From positions 1-64,000 of the forward strand of contig JAFSYJ010000040.1 in NCBI GenBank assembly GCA_017450025.1: a stretch of DNA of 64,000 bases. The letters run 5' to 3'. Source of the stretch: Clostridia bacterium. GTDB taxonomy: Bacteria > Bacillota > Clostridia > UMGS1883 > UMGS1540. Numbering within the stretch: the first letter of the stretch is position 1; every line of letters starts with the position of its first letter. The notes under the pieces were generated by a model. It searched no databases, was not told the DNA's origin, and saw only the letters and a program-made list of their open reading frames with translations. Shown one piece after another: positions 43,369 to 51,462 of the stretch. The translations under genes were made by a program, and so were the position numbers.

Positions 43369-43398
43369 ATAATACTATACAAATTGTGGAGTTGTCAA
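43369..43398 (-). promoter_or_regulatory. Promoter of the capEGF operon
   Basis: Minus strand TTGACA (43393-43398), 18 bases, TATTAT (43369-43374), about 38 bases before the capE ATG. Confidence 0.7.
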
Positions 43399-43431
43399 GG
43401 AAAACAAAAACTGTAAGCCATTTTGTGAATA

Positions 43432-44649
43432 TTACGGGTTACATATACCGCAAGGTTCATAGCCTTGACTGACGGCTTCTTCACAGTTTGTAAAATAAAT
43501 TTTGTTTTTATCTTTTATATTTTTTGCGCCCGTGCAAGAAGGCAAGTGAAACTTTTTTGAGCTCTTATTGCCCACATAAGCACCGCTTGAATGAATCGCA
43601 AGCTCTGTATCATTTGTAATAACCTTTCCGTTTGAATATGCGGGACTTCCGTCGGCGGCATGGCTTTCTCCTGTTTTGTAGTCTATCACCACGCCCGGCT
43701 GCACATTATAGCAAAATACATTAAAGCACACGCCTTTGCCGTTATCCTCTACGGAATATGCTTCCATCAAAACGCCATCGGCAATAAGGTTATTACCTGT
43801 AAAAAAAGGCGTCACGCGGTAAAGAACATGGTTGTTTGTCCTCTCAACATAGTCGTCAACTTCGTTTTCAAAAGGCAACATCCCCGTTACATTCATATAC
43901 CTTGTTCCCGTAATCAAGTTTTTTTCGTTATCGTTTTCGCCTGCGAGCTGATATCCTATCAGATGACAGCGGTTATATAAATATTTGCCGTCAACAAAGT
44001 CATATTTAACAGTGTGCCAGCCCGAGGGCTTGATATTTCCTATCTCTCCTCTCGGCTCTGTCGGCATAATTTCGGTACAAATATTTGCATATGCAGGACC
44101 GCACCTGCCTAAAGAGTCAAGGCTCGAATATCTTTCAAACGCTGCTTTTGTATAATCGTCGGGCTTAAAGAAAGGCGTATTGTCGTTTACAACAACATAC
44201 GGACTGCCTGAATATTCGGGAATACGCGCATTGGTATATATAAGGACATTATAATTTGCACTGTCCCAATAAACATACGCGCCGAACGATTCGGCGACAA
44301 AACGCGCCGGCACCAAGGTTCTTCCGTGAGATATGAAAGGTGCTGTGTCCATTTCTTTTACAGAGCCGCCTGTATAAATTCTGGGGCTGCCGATTGTCAT
44401 TTTTACGGTTTGCGCGTCTTTGACCGCGGTAACCGTTTTAGTCCCGTTATCCCAATCGACTGACGCACCCATTGCCTCAAATATACCGCGGAGCGGCACC
44501 ATAGTACGCCCGTTTTTTATTTGGGGCGAAACATCAAATGTAAGCTTTTCACCGTCAAGATATACGCCAATGCCGGAATCCGCCGTACACGAAACGCATA
44601 TCATTGTTATAAGGATAAAAACAGTTAATATTCTTGATAGTCTTTTCAT
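43432..44649 (-). CDS. Secreted DNA/RNA non-specific endonuclease with stalk domain
   Basis: A 405-residue exported nuclease. After a signal peptide (1-23) comes a copper amine oxidase N-like stalk domain (about 25-140; GRTMVPLRGIFEAMGASVDW, GRTLVPARFVAESFGAYVYW), then an EndA/NucA-type nuclease (about 180-340) with YNRCHLIGYQLAGENDNEKN holding the catalytic His and the metal Asn, and finally a small domain (KKFHLPSCTGAKNI ... NCEEAV ... CGIC) like the metal-binding tail often found after such nucleases. It probably degrades extracellular DNA for nutrition or takes part in DNA entry. It lies alone between the cap operon and a TetR gene. Confidence 0.88.
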   Translation of the reverse strand: MKRLSRILTVFILITMICVSCTADSGIGVYLDGEKLTFDVSPQIKNGRTMVPLRGIFEAMGASVDWDNGTKTVTAVKDAQTVKMTIGSPRIYTGGSVKEMDTAPFISHGRTLVPARFVAESFGAYVYWDSANYNVLIYTNARIPEYSGSPYVVVNDNTPFFKPDDYTKAAFERYSSLDSLGRCGPAYANICTEIMPTEPRGEIGNIKPSGWHTVKYDFVDGKYLYNRCHLIGYQLAGENDNEKNLITGTRYMNVTGMLPFENEVDDYVERTNNHVLYRVTPFFTGNNLIADGVLMEAYSVEDNGKGVCFNVFCYNVQPGVVIDYKTGESHAADGSPAYSNGKVITNDTELAIHSSGAYVGNKSSKKFHLPSCTGAKNIKDKNKIYFTNCEEAVSQGYEPCGICNP

Positions 44650-44722
44650 TTATTCACCGCTTTTTCTATATAATATCTACTTAAAAGGGCTTGTCTCAAT
44701 ACCATGAAACAGCCCTCTATCT

Positions 44723-45298
44723 CTAATTTTTAATTCCCTCTAAAAAATACCCGAATGCAAATCTGAAATATTTCAGCGCATCGTCTTTAGAAAGTCCGCG
44801 GCTAACCGCGTCTGTATTGTATCCTCTGCAAAAACACCATATGGAATAGCTCAGCGTTTCCAAATCGACATCTTGTTTTATAAGCCCTTTGCCGCGTGCA
44901 TATTCGCAAACCTTGAGCATTTCTCCCGACCACCACGCGCGGTTGTTTTCTGTCAGCGAATCGTGTTCAAATGTATAACGCCTGAACTGCATCTTGATAT
45001 CGTATGTGCTTATAAAAACATTTACGGCAACATCCATACAGTAGTCAAAAAACTCGTCTCTGCTGTCGTAGTCTGATTTAAAGCATTGACGCATATTTAC
45101 AACGGCATTTGCATATACAATCCGTAAAACCTCGTCAATATTGCGGAAACGGTTGTAAAACACCCTGTTCGTTGTTCCGAGCTCTGACAGAATTTTTTTA
45201 ACCGTAACGGTATGCGCCCCGCTTTCGGCAGTAAGGCGCGCAGTAATGTCTATAATTTTTTCGGATATTTCATCGTGAATTAAGACGCTGTTTTCCAT
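44723..45298 (-). CDS. TetR-family transcriptional regulator
   Basis: A 191-residue repressor. The HTH is at about 15-60 (IIDITARLTAESGAHTVTVK, ILSELGTTNRVFYNRFRNID), with an all-helical ligand-binding C-terminal domain of unknown ligand. The ATG has AGGAGG 6 bases upstream. A 21-bp perfect palindrome (45308-45328) lies between its -10 box and the RBS, so it most likely represses itself. No obvious target gene lies beside it apart from the downstream secreted nuclease, 73 bases away. Confidence 0.9.
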   Translation of the reverse strand: MENSVLIHDEISEKIIDITARLTAESGAHTVTVKKILSELGTTNRVFYNRFRNIDEVLRIVYANAVVNMRQCFKSDYDSRDEFFDYCMDVAVNVFISTYDIKMQFRRYTFEHDSLTENNRAWWSGEMLKVCEYARGKGLIKQDVDLETLSYSIWCFCRGYNTDAVSRGLSKDDALKYFRFAFGYFLEGIKN

Positions 45299-45307
45299 TA
45301 AGTCCTC

Positions 45308-45328
45308 CTCAGCACATTGTGTGCTGAG
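45308..45328. promoter_or_regulatory. TetR operator palindrome
   Basis: CTCAGCACA (45308-45316), TTG, TGTGCTGAG (45320-45328): perfect 9-base arms. It lies at the predicted transcription start and overlaps the edge of the RBS of the TetR gene. Confidence 0.75.
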
Positions 45329-45331
45329 TTA

Positions 45332-45360
45332 AGTGTAGCATATTTTATAAATATTGTCAA
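45332..45360 (-). promoter_or_regulatory. Promoter of the TetR gene
   Basis: Minus strand TTGACA (45355-45360), 17 bases, TACACT (45332-45337), directly upstream of the operator palindrome. Confidence 0.72.
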
Positions 45361-45362
45361 GA

Positions 45363-45396
45363 AAAACTGCATTCTTCGTTTGAAGACTGCAGTTTT
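45363..45396 (-). terminator. Terminator after ricT
   Basis: A 15-base arm (45363-45377) pairs with 45382-45396 with one mismatch and a GTTT loop; on the minus strand it ends in TTTTTC. It separates darA-holB-ricT from the TetR gene. Confidence 0.75.
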
Positions 45397-45405
45397 ATAT
45401 CATCT

Positions 45406-46266
45406 CTATTCCAACTCTTTCAGACTTTCGTCGATTTTTTCTTCTTTTACCTTAACATTTTTTAGTATTTTTATATCCGAAATCGAAAATTCCTGTAAAA
45501 TATTTTCGTCTTCGTGGTCGAGCTTAACCTTAACAGTGCCGTGGAACATAGATGATGAAACAACAATACCCTTGCCGTCGGGTGTTTTAACTATTGCGCC
45601 TTCGCGCGGCGTGACCTTAAGCAGCTCGTCGTATGTGCTTTGCTCGTATTTAAGGCAACACATAAGTCTGCCGCAGTTTCCCGAAATTTTAGTGGGATTA
45701 AGCGAAAGGCTCTGCTCTTTTGCCATCTTTATCGAAACAGGCTGAAAGTCGCTCAAAAAGGTACTGCAACAAAGCGCTCTGCCGCATATCCCCAATCCCG
45801 AAAGCATTTTTGCCTCGTCTCTTACTCCGACTTGTCTCAGCTCTATTCTCGTTTTGAAAACAGCCGCCAGATCCTTTACAAGCTCTCTGAAATCAACTCT
45901 GCCGTTAGCGGTAAAATAAAACAGTATCTTACTGCCGTCAAATGTGTACTCGCAGCGTATGAGCTTCATATCAAGACCGCGTTTTTCAATCTTTTGGTTG
46001 CATATTTCAAAGGCTTCTTCTTCCTTTTTGCGGTTTGAGAGCGCCTGCTTTTCGTCTTCTGCCGTGGCTATTCTTAAAACGCTTTTAAGCGGCGTGTTAA
46101 TTCGTTCGTCTTCAATGCTCATAACAGGGATCGTGACCGTACCGAACTCAATCCCGCGCGCCGTCTCAACGATAACATTGTCTCCCTTATTTATTTTAAA
46201 ATTGACAGGGTCGAAATAATAAGTCTTTCCGCCCTCCTTGAACCTTACGCCTATTATAGATGTCAT
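45406..46266 (-). CDS. ricT: PSP1-domain protein RicT (YaaT)
   Basis: A 286-residue protein, one part of the RicA-RicF-RicT complex that carries Fe-S clusters and directs RNase Y, and which affects sporulation and biofilm control in Bacillus. Conserved cysteines are in GICGRALCCSTFLSDF and SGNCGRLMCCLKYE. It begins with the usual MTSIIGVRFKEGGKTYYF. TAGGAG is just upstream of the ATG. It follows holB by 13 bases in the conserved order darA-holB-ricT. Confidence 0.94.
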   Translation of the reverse strand: MTSIIGVRFKEGGKTYYFDPVNFKINKGDNVIVETARGIEFGTVTIPVMSIEDERINTPLKSVLRIATAEDEKQALSNRKKEEEAFEICNQKIEKRGLDMKLIRCEYTFDGSKILFYFTANGRVDFRELVKDLAAVFKTRIELRQVGVRDEAKMLSGLGICGRALCCSTFLSDFQPVSIKMAKEQSLSLNPTKISGNCGRLMCCLKYEQSTYDELLKVTPREGAIVKTPDGKGIVVSSSMFHGTVKVKLDHEDENILQEFSISDIKILKNVKVKEEKIDESLKELE

Positions 46267-46279
46267 AAGTATCTCCTAA

Positions 46280-47227
46280 CTAATTAAACTTTGTTAATAA
46301 ATTGATTGTCCAAAGTGATAAATTATTACCCTTTTTAAATCTTTGCGCTATGTCTATTGCTTCGTCTGCGATTGCCGTCAATTTCAAAGCCTTACACTTT
46401 GTTGCAAAGCGCATTATCTCTGCTTCATAGTCATAATTTATTGCGCTGCCGCCGTTTTTGAGAGAAACTGCGTCGCGAATCCATGATAACAAAAGATTTA
46501 TGCTGCGGTTTATATTTTCTTTGTTTTTTGCGATGTACTGCTCCAGCCCCAAAATAAGTTCAGGACCGTTCTTTGACATCACATCATAAAGAGCCTTTCG
46601 CGCTTCAAAATACTCCTCACCGCTTGCCATATCCGCCGCCGTGCCGATGATCCCACCGGAAAGTGACGCTATTAGTCCTGCGTTTTCCGTATCCGGAAAA
46701 TTTTCTTTTAAATACCGTAATATTTCGTATTTAGTACAAGGGTCAACGCGCATAACAACAGCCCTTGAAAGTACAGTGGGCAACAGTGCTTTTGCATTTG
46801 TCGCGCTTAAAAATATTACCGCATACGAGGGTGGCTCCTCCAAAATTTTTAAAAACGCGTTTTGCGCCTCAATCCCAAACGGCTTTGAATCGTCAATTAG
46901 ATATATCTTTTTATCAGCTAAAAGCGGCTTTACATAAATATCCTCGGAGATGCGCCGTATGGTATCGACAGATATATTGCCCTTATCCGAATTTTCGGAA
47001 ACAACGGCAAAATCGGGGTGACTGCCGCCCATATGCTTGATACACGCAGAGCAAGTACCGCAAGGCTTTGCGGCGCCGGAGCAATGTATCATACGCGCAA
47101 TATGGTGTGCAAGCGTCTTTTTGCCAACGCCCTTTTGTCCTTCGAGTATATAAAAATGGTGCAGCGTATCGTTTGCGACCGCATTTTTAAAGTATTCTAA
47201 AGTTTTTTGTTTACCTATGATATTCAT
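46280..47227 (-). CDS. holB: DNA polymerase III delta-prime subunit
   Basis: A 315-residue clamp-loader AAA+ subunit. The P-loop is GQKGVGKKTLAHHIARM; zinc-finger cysteines lie in CSGAAKPCGTCSACI; SENSDKGNISVDTIR and FLKILEEPPSYAVIFLSATN complete the pattern. Helical C-terminal domain. It helps load the sliding clamp. It lies 6 bases after darA. Confidence 0.94.
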   Translation of the reverse strand: MNIIGKQKTLEYFKNAVANDTLHHFYILEGQKGVGKKTLAHHIARMIHCSGAAKPCGTCSACIKHMGGSHPDFAVVSENSDKGNISVDTIRRISEDIYVKPLLADKKIYLIDDSKPFGIEAQNAFLKILEEPPSYAVIFLSATNAKALLPTVLSRAVVMRVDPCTKYEILRYLKENFPDTENAGLIASLSGGIIGTAADMASGEEYFEARKALYDVMSKNGPELILGLEQYIAKNKENINRSINLLLSWIRDAVSLKNGGSAINYDYEAEIMRFATKCKALKLTAIADEAIDIAQRFKKGNNLSLWTINLLTKFN

Positions 47228-47233
47228 TTTAAA

Positions 47234-47560
47234 TCAGACTTTTTCAAATCTGTCAACATCAACAACAAAAATTGTTGCTCCGCCTACATCTACCTCAAGG
47301 GGATAGTGACAAACCATACCTGCCATATCAGGTGATGAAGGCGATGACATAATTGTTTTTCTGACAGAGCACTTATCCTTAAGAATATCAATTACACCCT
47401 CAACCTGTTCCTCTTCAACGCCTATCAAAAGCGTCATATTGCCCGAACGCAAAAAACCGCCCGTAGTTGCAAGCTTAGTAACGCTGTAGCCTGCTGTGTT
47501 CAAAGCAGACATAGCCTTGTCACCGTCGTCGGTATTTACGATTGCAAGCACAAGTTTCAT
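47234..47560 (-). CDS. darA: Cyclic-di-AMP receptor DarA (PstA)
   Basis: A 108-residue PII-like protein that binds c-di-AMP as a trimer. The family pattern MKLVLAIVNTDDGDKAMSAL, TKLATTGGFLRSGNMTLLIG and a C-terminal VGGATIFVVDVDRFEK is intact, including the TGGFLRSGN ligand loop. The downstream partner is not known. It is the first gene of darA-holB-ricT. Confidence 0.96.
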   Translation of the reverse strand: MKLVLAIVNTDDGDKAMSALNTAGYSVTKLATTGGFLRSGNMTLLIGVEEEQVEGVIDILKDKCSVRKTIMSSPSSPDMAGMVCHYPLEVDVGGATIFVVDVDRFEKV

Positions 47561-47611
47561 ACAAAATCCCTCCTCTTTAATATTTTAACACAAACATATC
47601 AAAAATGCAAG

Positions 47612-48220
47612 CTAAAAAGCCTCCAAGCGGAAAATAGGAAGTCCCTGCGCAACAAAATTTTTCTCGTATTCTGTCATAATATTGTCTTTTTGTTCTGTGG
47701 AATGAAGGTCACGCGAAACATTTTTGATCCGGAATCCGTTTTTTTCAAACGATTCTATCGAAAAGTCAAAAAGCTGTTCGTTATCGGTTTTCATATGTAT
47801 TTCGCCGCCGTCATTCAAAAGCTTTTTGTAAAGCTCCGCAAAAAAGTCGGAACTAAGTCTGCGCTTTGCGTGGCGCTTGTGCGACCATGGGTCGGAAAAG
47901 TTAAGATATATTCTGCTACAAAAATGCGAGTTTTCTATATCGCAGAGCTTGGAAACATCCATATTCAGAAATTTTATATTTTGAAGTCCGAGCCTGTCGG
48001 CTTTTTCAAGCGCGCTTATAATAACAGTCTGCACCTTTTCGACAGCGACAAAGCTTTTTTCGGGATTTCTGAGTGCCATTTGAGTTATAAAATCGCCTTT
48101 TCCGCATCCTATTTCAAGCTCTATATCTTTAAATGCTTCAAATTCAGCAATATCGTATATCAAAAGATGTGAAACAGCCGCCAATCTCTTTTCGGCATTT
48201 TTCTTTTTTCTGGGTCTCAT
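47612..48220 (-). CDS. trmB: tRNA (guanine-N7-)-methyltransferase
   Basis: A 202-residue SAM-dependent enzyme that makes m7G46 in tRNA. Motif I is LEIGCGKGDFITQMALRNPE, followed by FVAVEKVQ, the catalytic block LNFSDPWSHKRHAKRRLSS and a HMKTDNEQLF motif. Length and motifs are typical. A possible promoter (minus strand TTGACT about 48278, 17 bases, TATGTA) lies between sigF and trmB. Confidence 0.95.
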   Translation of the reverse strand: MRPRKKKNAEKRLAAVSHLLIYDIAEFEAFKDIELEIGCGKGDFITQMALRNPEKSFVAVEKVQTVIISALEKADRLGLQNIKFLNMDVSKLCDIENSHFCSRIYLNFSDPWSHKRHAKRRLSSDFFAELYKKLLNDGGEIHMKTDNEQLFDFSIESFEKNGFRIKNVSRDLHSTEQKDNIMTEYEKNFVAQGLPIFRLEAF

Positions 48221-48303
48221 TTTGTGATCCTTTCCGGATAATTATTCTAATATATACATAACACAAAATGACCGAAAAGTCAACTTTTATTTGTTGTTTT
48301 AAC

Positions 48304-48996
48304 TCATTCCATTCTCATTTTTATCTTTGCCAGAGCCTTCTTTTCAAGCCGCGAAACCTGAACCTGACTTATGCCAAGAACGCGCGCGGTTTCTGATTGT
48401 GTTTTGTCCTCAAAATACCGCAACGCTATCAATCGCCGCTCCTGTGATGTAGCTTTTTTAAGAGCCTCGCTGAGCGCAATGCGTTCAATCTTATCGCCCT
48501 CCGTACTGTCGGCAGGTATTATTTCCATAAGCTCTGTATCCTCGCCTACCTTTTCATAAAGCGACTGCGGCTCGCGTGCTGCGTCCATTGCCATAATGAT
48601 ATCTTCGCGTTCAATACCGCATCGTTCAGCTATCTCGCTGATGTTCGGCTCTCTGCCAAGCTCGTCACGAAGTGCCGATGCCGCAACAGAAGCTTTGTGC
48701 GCCGTCTCTTTAAGTGCCCGGCTGACCTTTATGGAAGATGTGTCGCGCAAATGCCTGCGTATTTCACCCGAGATAAGCCACACCGCATAAGTGGAAAATT
48801 TATAACCCAACCCGGTATCGAATTTCATAACAGCCTTGCAAAGTCCGATTGAGCCTATCTGCACGAGATCCTCAAACTCCTCGCCGCGCCCCGCAAATCT
48901 TTTTGCGACGGAACGCACCAACGCCCCGTGCGCCACACAAAGCTCTCCGAGTGCTTTTTTGTCTCCCGATTGAGCCCTCAAAAACAAATTATCCAT
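48304..48996 (-). CDS. sigF: RNA polymerase sporulation sigma factor SigF
   Basis: A 230-residue first forespore-specific sigma factor. Region 2 (DLVQIGSIGLCKAVMKFDTG, KFSTYAVWLISGEIRRHLRD), region 3, and region 4 (DKTQSETARVLGISQVQVSR) are all present. It is held by SpoIIAB until released by SpoIIAA. The ATG directly follows the spoIIAB stop (TAAATG), keeping the classic spoIIAA-spoIIAB-sigF order. It resembles the SigG at 36963 closely, as expected. Confidence 0.97.
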   Translation of the reverse strand: MDNLFLRAQSGDKKALGELCVAHGALVRSVAKRFAGRGEEFEDLVQIGSIGLCKAVMKFDTGLGYKFSTYAVWLISGEIRRHLRDTSSIKVSRALKETAHKASVAASALRDELGREPNISEIAERCGIEREDIIMAMDAAREPQSLYEKVGEDTELMEIIPADSTEGDKIERIALSEALKKATSQERRLIALRYFEDKTQSETARVLGISQVQVSRLEKKALAKIKMRME

Positions 48997-49413
48997 TTAC
49001 ATTATCCTTTTTGTCATCAAAACCTTTGTGCCTTTGCCTGTTTCTGATGAGACTTCAAGAGAATCCATAAAGCTTTCCATAACCGTAAAGCCCATTCCGC
49101 TCCGTTCAAGATCTGGCTTTGATGTATAAAGAGGCTGCATAGCTTTTTTGATGTCGTCAATTCCGCGCCCTTTGTCAATCACTTGGATTTTAACGCACTT
49201 TTCTTCAATTTCCATCAAAAGCGTAACTGTTCCTCCGCGATTTTCGTAACCGTGAATAATAGCGTTTGTCACCGCCTCGCTTACTGCCGTTTTTATATCG
49301 TCAAGTTCCTCCAGCGTTGGATTAAGCTGCGAAACAAAAGCTGCGGCAGCAATGCGTGCAAAGCCTTCGTTTTCGGAAACGGACAAAAAATCTATTTTAA
49401 CTCTGTTATTCAT
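48997..49413 (-). CDS. spoIIAB: Anti-sigma F factor SpoIIAB
   Basis: A 138-residue GHKL kinase that binds SigF and phosphorylates SpoIIAA. The N box is [20 protein letters not shown], the G1 box [15 protein letters not shown], and the ATP-lid/G2 [15 protein letters not shown]. It overlaps spoIIAA by 4 bases (ATGA), so the two are made in fixed ratio. Confidence 0.97.
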   Translation of the reverse strand: MNNRVKIDFLSVSENEGFARIAAAAFVSQLNPTLEELDDIKTAVSEAVTNAIIHGYENRGGTVTLLMEIEEKCVKIQVIDKGRGIDDIKKAMQPLYTSKPDLERSGMGFTVMESFMDSLEVSSETGKGTKVLMTKRIM

Positions 49414-49748
49414 GCCACACCTCCGACAGCTTCCTGTGCCGTTTCATATATCGGAATGATCCTGTGTACTCCGGCAAGTTCAATAAGCCTCCTGGTAAGA
49501 AGCGACGGCGCGGCTATTGCGGTTTTGCCGCCCATCGCGGAGACAGTTTTGTACCTTCCTATAAGTATTCCAAGCCCCGAGCTGTCCATAAACGCGAGCT
49601 TTTGAAGATTAAATACCAGGTTCTTGGCATTAGAAGTCGAAAACCTCCTGTCGATTTCTTCGCGGACATTAACGGCGTTGTGATGGTCAAGCTCCCCTGC
49701 CATCGAAACAACAAGCGTCTGTCCCGTCTTTTTAAATGTCAAATGCAA
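49410..49748 (-). CDS. spoIIAA: Anti-anti-sigma factor SpoIIAA
   Basis: A 112-residue STAS-domain protein. [17 protein letters not shown] holds the regulatory Ser that SpoIIAB phosphorylates; the unphosphorylated form frees SigF in the forespore. It begins with a TTG codon that has AAAGGGAG 8 bases upstream. It is the first gene of the spoIIA operon, with a sigma-H promoter and Spo0A box upstream. Confidence 0.96.
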   Translation of the reverse strand: MHLTFKKTGQTLVVSMAGELDHHNAVNVREEIDRRFSTSNAKNLVFNLQKLAFMDSSGLGILIGRYKTVSAMGGKTAIAAPSLLTRRLIELAGVHRIIPIYETAQEAVGGVA

Positions 49749-49792
49749 TTACAACACTCCCTTTTCAAATTCAAAAATTGCGATTATCTTTT

Positions 49793-49822
49793 TTATTCAA
49801 TATCGCCCGAAAATTCTCCTTC
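49793..49822 (-). promoter_or_regulatory. Sigma-H promoter of the spoIIA operon
   Basis: Minus strand GAAGGAGAA (-35, 49814-49822), 12 bases, ATTGAATAA (-10, 49793-49801). This fits the sigma-H pattern RnAGGAwww - 11/12 - RnnGAATww with one deviation in the -35 box. The B. subtilis spoIIA operon is also sigma-H dependent. Confidence 0.75.
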
Positions 49823-49838
49823 AAAGAAAAATCACTAC

Positions 49839-49848
49839 TTTTGTCGAA
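49839..49848 (-). promoter_or_regulatory. Spo0A box upstream of spoIIA
   Basis: TTTTGTCGAA on the plus strand (TTCGACAAAA on the minus) matches the Spo0A box TTTGTCGAA. It lies 16 bases upstream of the sigma-H -35 box, where phosphorylated Spo0A would activate the operon. A one-mismatch copy, TTTTGTCGCA, lies at 49999-50008. Confidence 0.7.
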
Positions 49849-49922
49849 TAATAAACAGGTCCAATAATTATGTAAACTTTTTCTGCATTTTTCTGTTTTT
49901 TCACAAAACTTTTCCAAAAAAC

Positions 49923-50019
49923 TTATCCACACTAAATCAGGCGTTTTTTAGGGTTATACACAAAGTTATCCACATTTTCCACATAGTTTTATGGGGTATT
50001 TTGTCGCATATGTGGAAAA
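49923..50019. promoter_or_regulatory. Cluster of five DnaA boxes
   Basis: TTATCCACA (49923-49931), TTATACACA (49954-49962), TTATCCACA (49966-49974), TTTTCCACA (49975-49983) and, on the minus strand, TTTTCCACA (50011-50019). Three match the consensus TTATnCACA exactly. They lie in AT-rich sequence between spoIIAA and pgsA, far from any dnaA or dnaN in this window. Confidence 0.7.
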
Positions 50020-50122
50020 CTCTGATTCCCATTTTTACTGACATAAAACAGGTTTACTAAATTATTTTTTATTTTATGATTTTTTCATATTTTTCCCATT
50101 TTACAAAAATAATCGAAAGTGC

Positions 50123-50151
50123 TTGCAATCTTGCCGTTTTTATAATATAAT
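50123..50151 (+). promoter_or_regulatory. Promoter of pgsA
   Basis: TTGCAA (50123-50128), 17 bases, TATAAT (50146-50151), about 42 bases before the pgsA start. Confidence 0.75.
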
Positions 50152-50193
50152 TGGAAAATAAAGGGGATAATAAGTAAAAAAGCAGGTGATTTT

Positions 50194-50718
50194 TTGAACA
50201 TACCAAATATTTTGACGCTTATCAGAATAGCTCTTATACCGGTAACTGCATATATGTTTTATCTTCATAACATTACCGCCGCCGTTATAGTGTTCATGGT
50301 TGCGTGTGTAACGGATATTTTAGACGGATTTATTGCCCGCCGCTTTAATATGGTGACAGACCTTGGAAAGGTCTTGGATCCGCTTGCGGACAAGGGTATG
50401 CAAATGACTGTTTTGTTCTCAATGGCTGCACTTTCATATATACCGTGGGCTGTCGTAATTGTTATAATATGCAAAGAGCTTTTGCAGTTTGCAGGCGGCG
50501 CACAGCTTTATTCTTCAAATGTAATTATTTCGGCAAATTGGTACGGTAAGGTGTCAACCGTTGTAACAAGCGTATGCGTCATAGTTATTTTACTTTTTCA
50601 CGATTTTCTTTCACCTGTATTTTTAACGATACTGCAATGGCTGCCTGTTTTGTTTGCCGCAATTTCACTTTGCGGATATTTCAAAATTTTCTTATCTGTT
50701 GAAAAGGACAAAAACTGA
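50194..50718 (+). CDS. pgsA: CDP-diacylglycerol-glycerol-3-phosphate 3-phosphatidyltransferase
   Basis: A 174-residue membrane enzyme that makes phosphatidylglycerol phosphate. The CDP-alcohol phosphotransferase motif is complete: DILDGFIARRFNMVTDLGKV followed by LDPLADK. About five helices. A TTG start follows AGGTGA. It is the first of a rightward pair with the gene at 50721. The product is the precursor of the glycerol-phosphate used by LTA synthase-like enzymes such as the one at the right edge. Confidence 0.94.
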   Translation: MNIPNILTLIRIALIPVTAYMFYLHNITAAVIVFMVACVTDILDGFIARRFNMVTDLGKVLDPLADKGMQMTVLFSMAALSYIPWAVVIVIICKELLQFAGGAQLYSSNVIISANWYGKVSTVVTSVCVIVILLFHDFLSPVFLTILQWLPVLFAAISLCGYFKIFLSVEKDKN

Positions 50719-50720
50719 TT

Positions 50721-51386
50721 ATGAAAGAAAAAATATACACCATTCCGCTGACAGAAGCTTTAAAGGCAGATTGTGAATGTCCGCTTTGCGAAGTTGAAAA
50801 GAATATCGACATAAAAACAACGCAGTACTTTATAGGCCCTGCTATGATGGAGCCTGACACGCGCTCTCTGACAAACAGCAAGGGCTTTTGCCGCAGGCAT
50901 TACGATAAAATGCTTGAAAGCGGCAATAAGCTCAGCCTTGCCTTAATATTACAAACAAGATTAAATGAAGTAAATAATAAGCTTGCGGAAATATCAAAAC
51001 AGAAAAAGTTGCAAAAGCTTAAAAAAGAAATTGACGGATTTCAAAAAATGTTTTCTTCATGCGCGGTATGCGAAAAGGTCGCCGACAGAATGAACGACTG
51101 CATCGACAACTTTTTGTATCTGTTAAAAAAAGAGCCCGACTTCAGAGCTGAATTTCTTTTATCAAAAGGGCTGTGTATGAAGCATTTTAATATGCTTGTT
51201 CCGCTCATTACGGATAACGGCTTGCTGGAAGAAGTCGTCGCGCTGCAGGTAAAGCAATCAGAGCGTATAAAAAGCGAAATTGACAAATTCTGTTTAAAAT
51301 TCGATTACAGAAGCACCGACCTTGATATTGAAGATGTCAAGGATTCTCCTGCAAGGGCGGTATATAAACTGCGGTCGCTTATTTAA
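50721..51386 (+). CDS. DUF6062-type cysteine-rich protein
   Basis: A 221-residue soluble protein with paired Cys/His motifs in two halves: CPLC (about 19-22) with GFCRRH (about 54), and CAVC (about 115) with GLCMKHF (about 153). This suggests two related zinc-binding modules, each followed by helices. It resembles the uncharacterised DUF6062 family. It starts 2 bases after pgsA, so they are co-transcribed. No function is known. Confidence 0.75.
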   Translation: MKEKIYTIPLTEALKADCECPLCEVEKNIDIKTTQYFIGPAMMEPDTRSLTNSKGFCRRHYDKMLESGNKLSLALILQTRLNEVNNKLAEISKQKKLQKLKKEIDGFQKMFSSCAVCEKVADRMNDCIDNFLYLLKKEPDFRAEFLLSKGLCMKHFNMLVPLITDNGLLEEVVALQVKQSERIKSEIDKFCLKFDYRSTDLDIEDVKDSPARAVYKLRSLI

Positions 51387-51462
51387 AAATTACTTTTTCA
51401 TTTTGCAGGCTGCCTTATCGGCGGTCTGTTAAGTTTTACAAAGGACCTTTGGAGGAAGGCAA

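Noticed and set aside
49749-50193. The chromosomal replication origin itself
   Set aside because: The DnaA boxes are real, but no dnaA, dnaN or adjoining unwinding-element layout is present, so an origin call would go beyond the evidence; it is kept as a finding.
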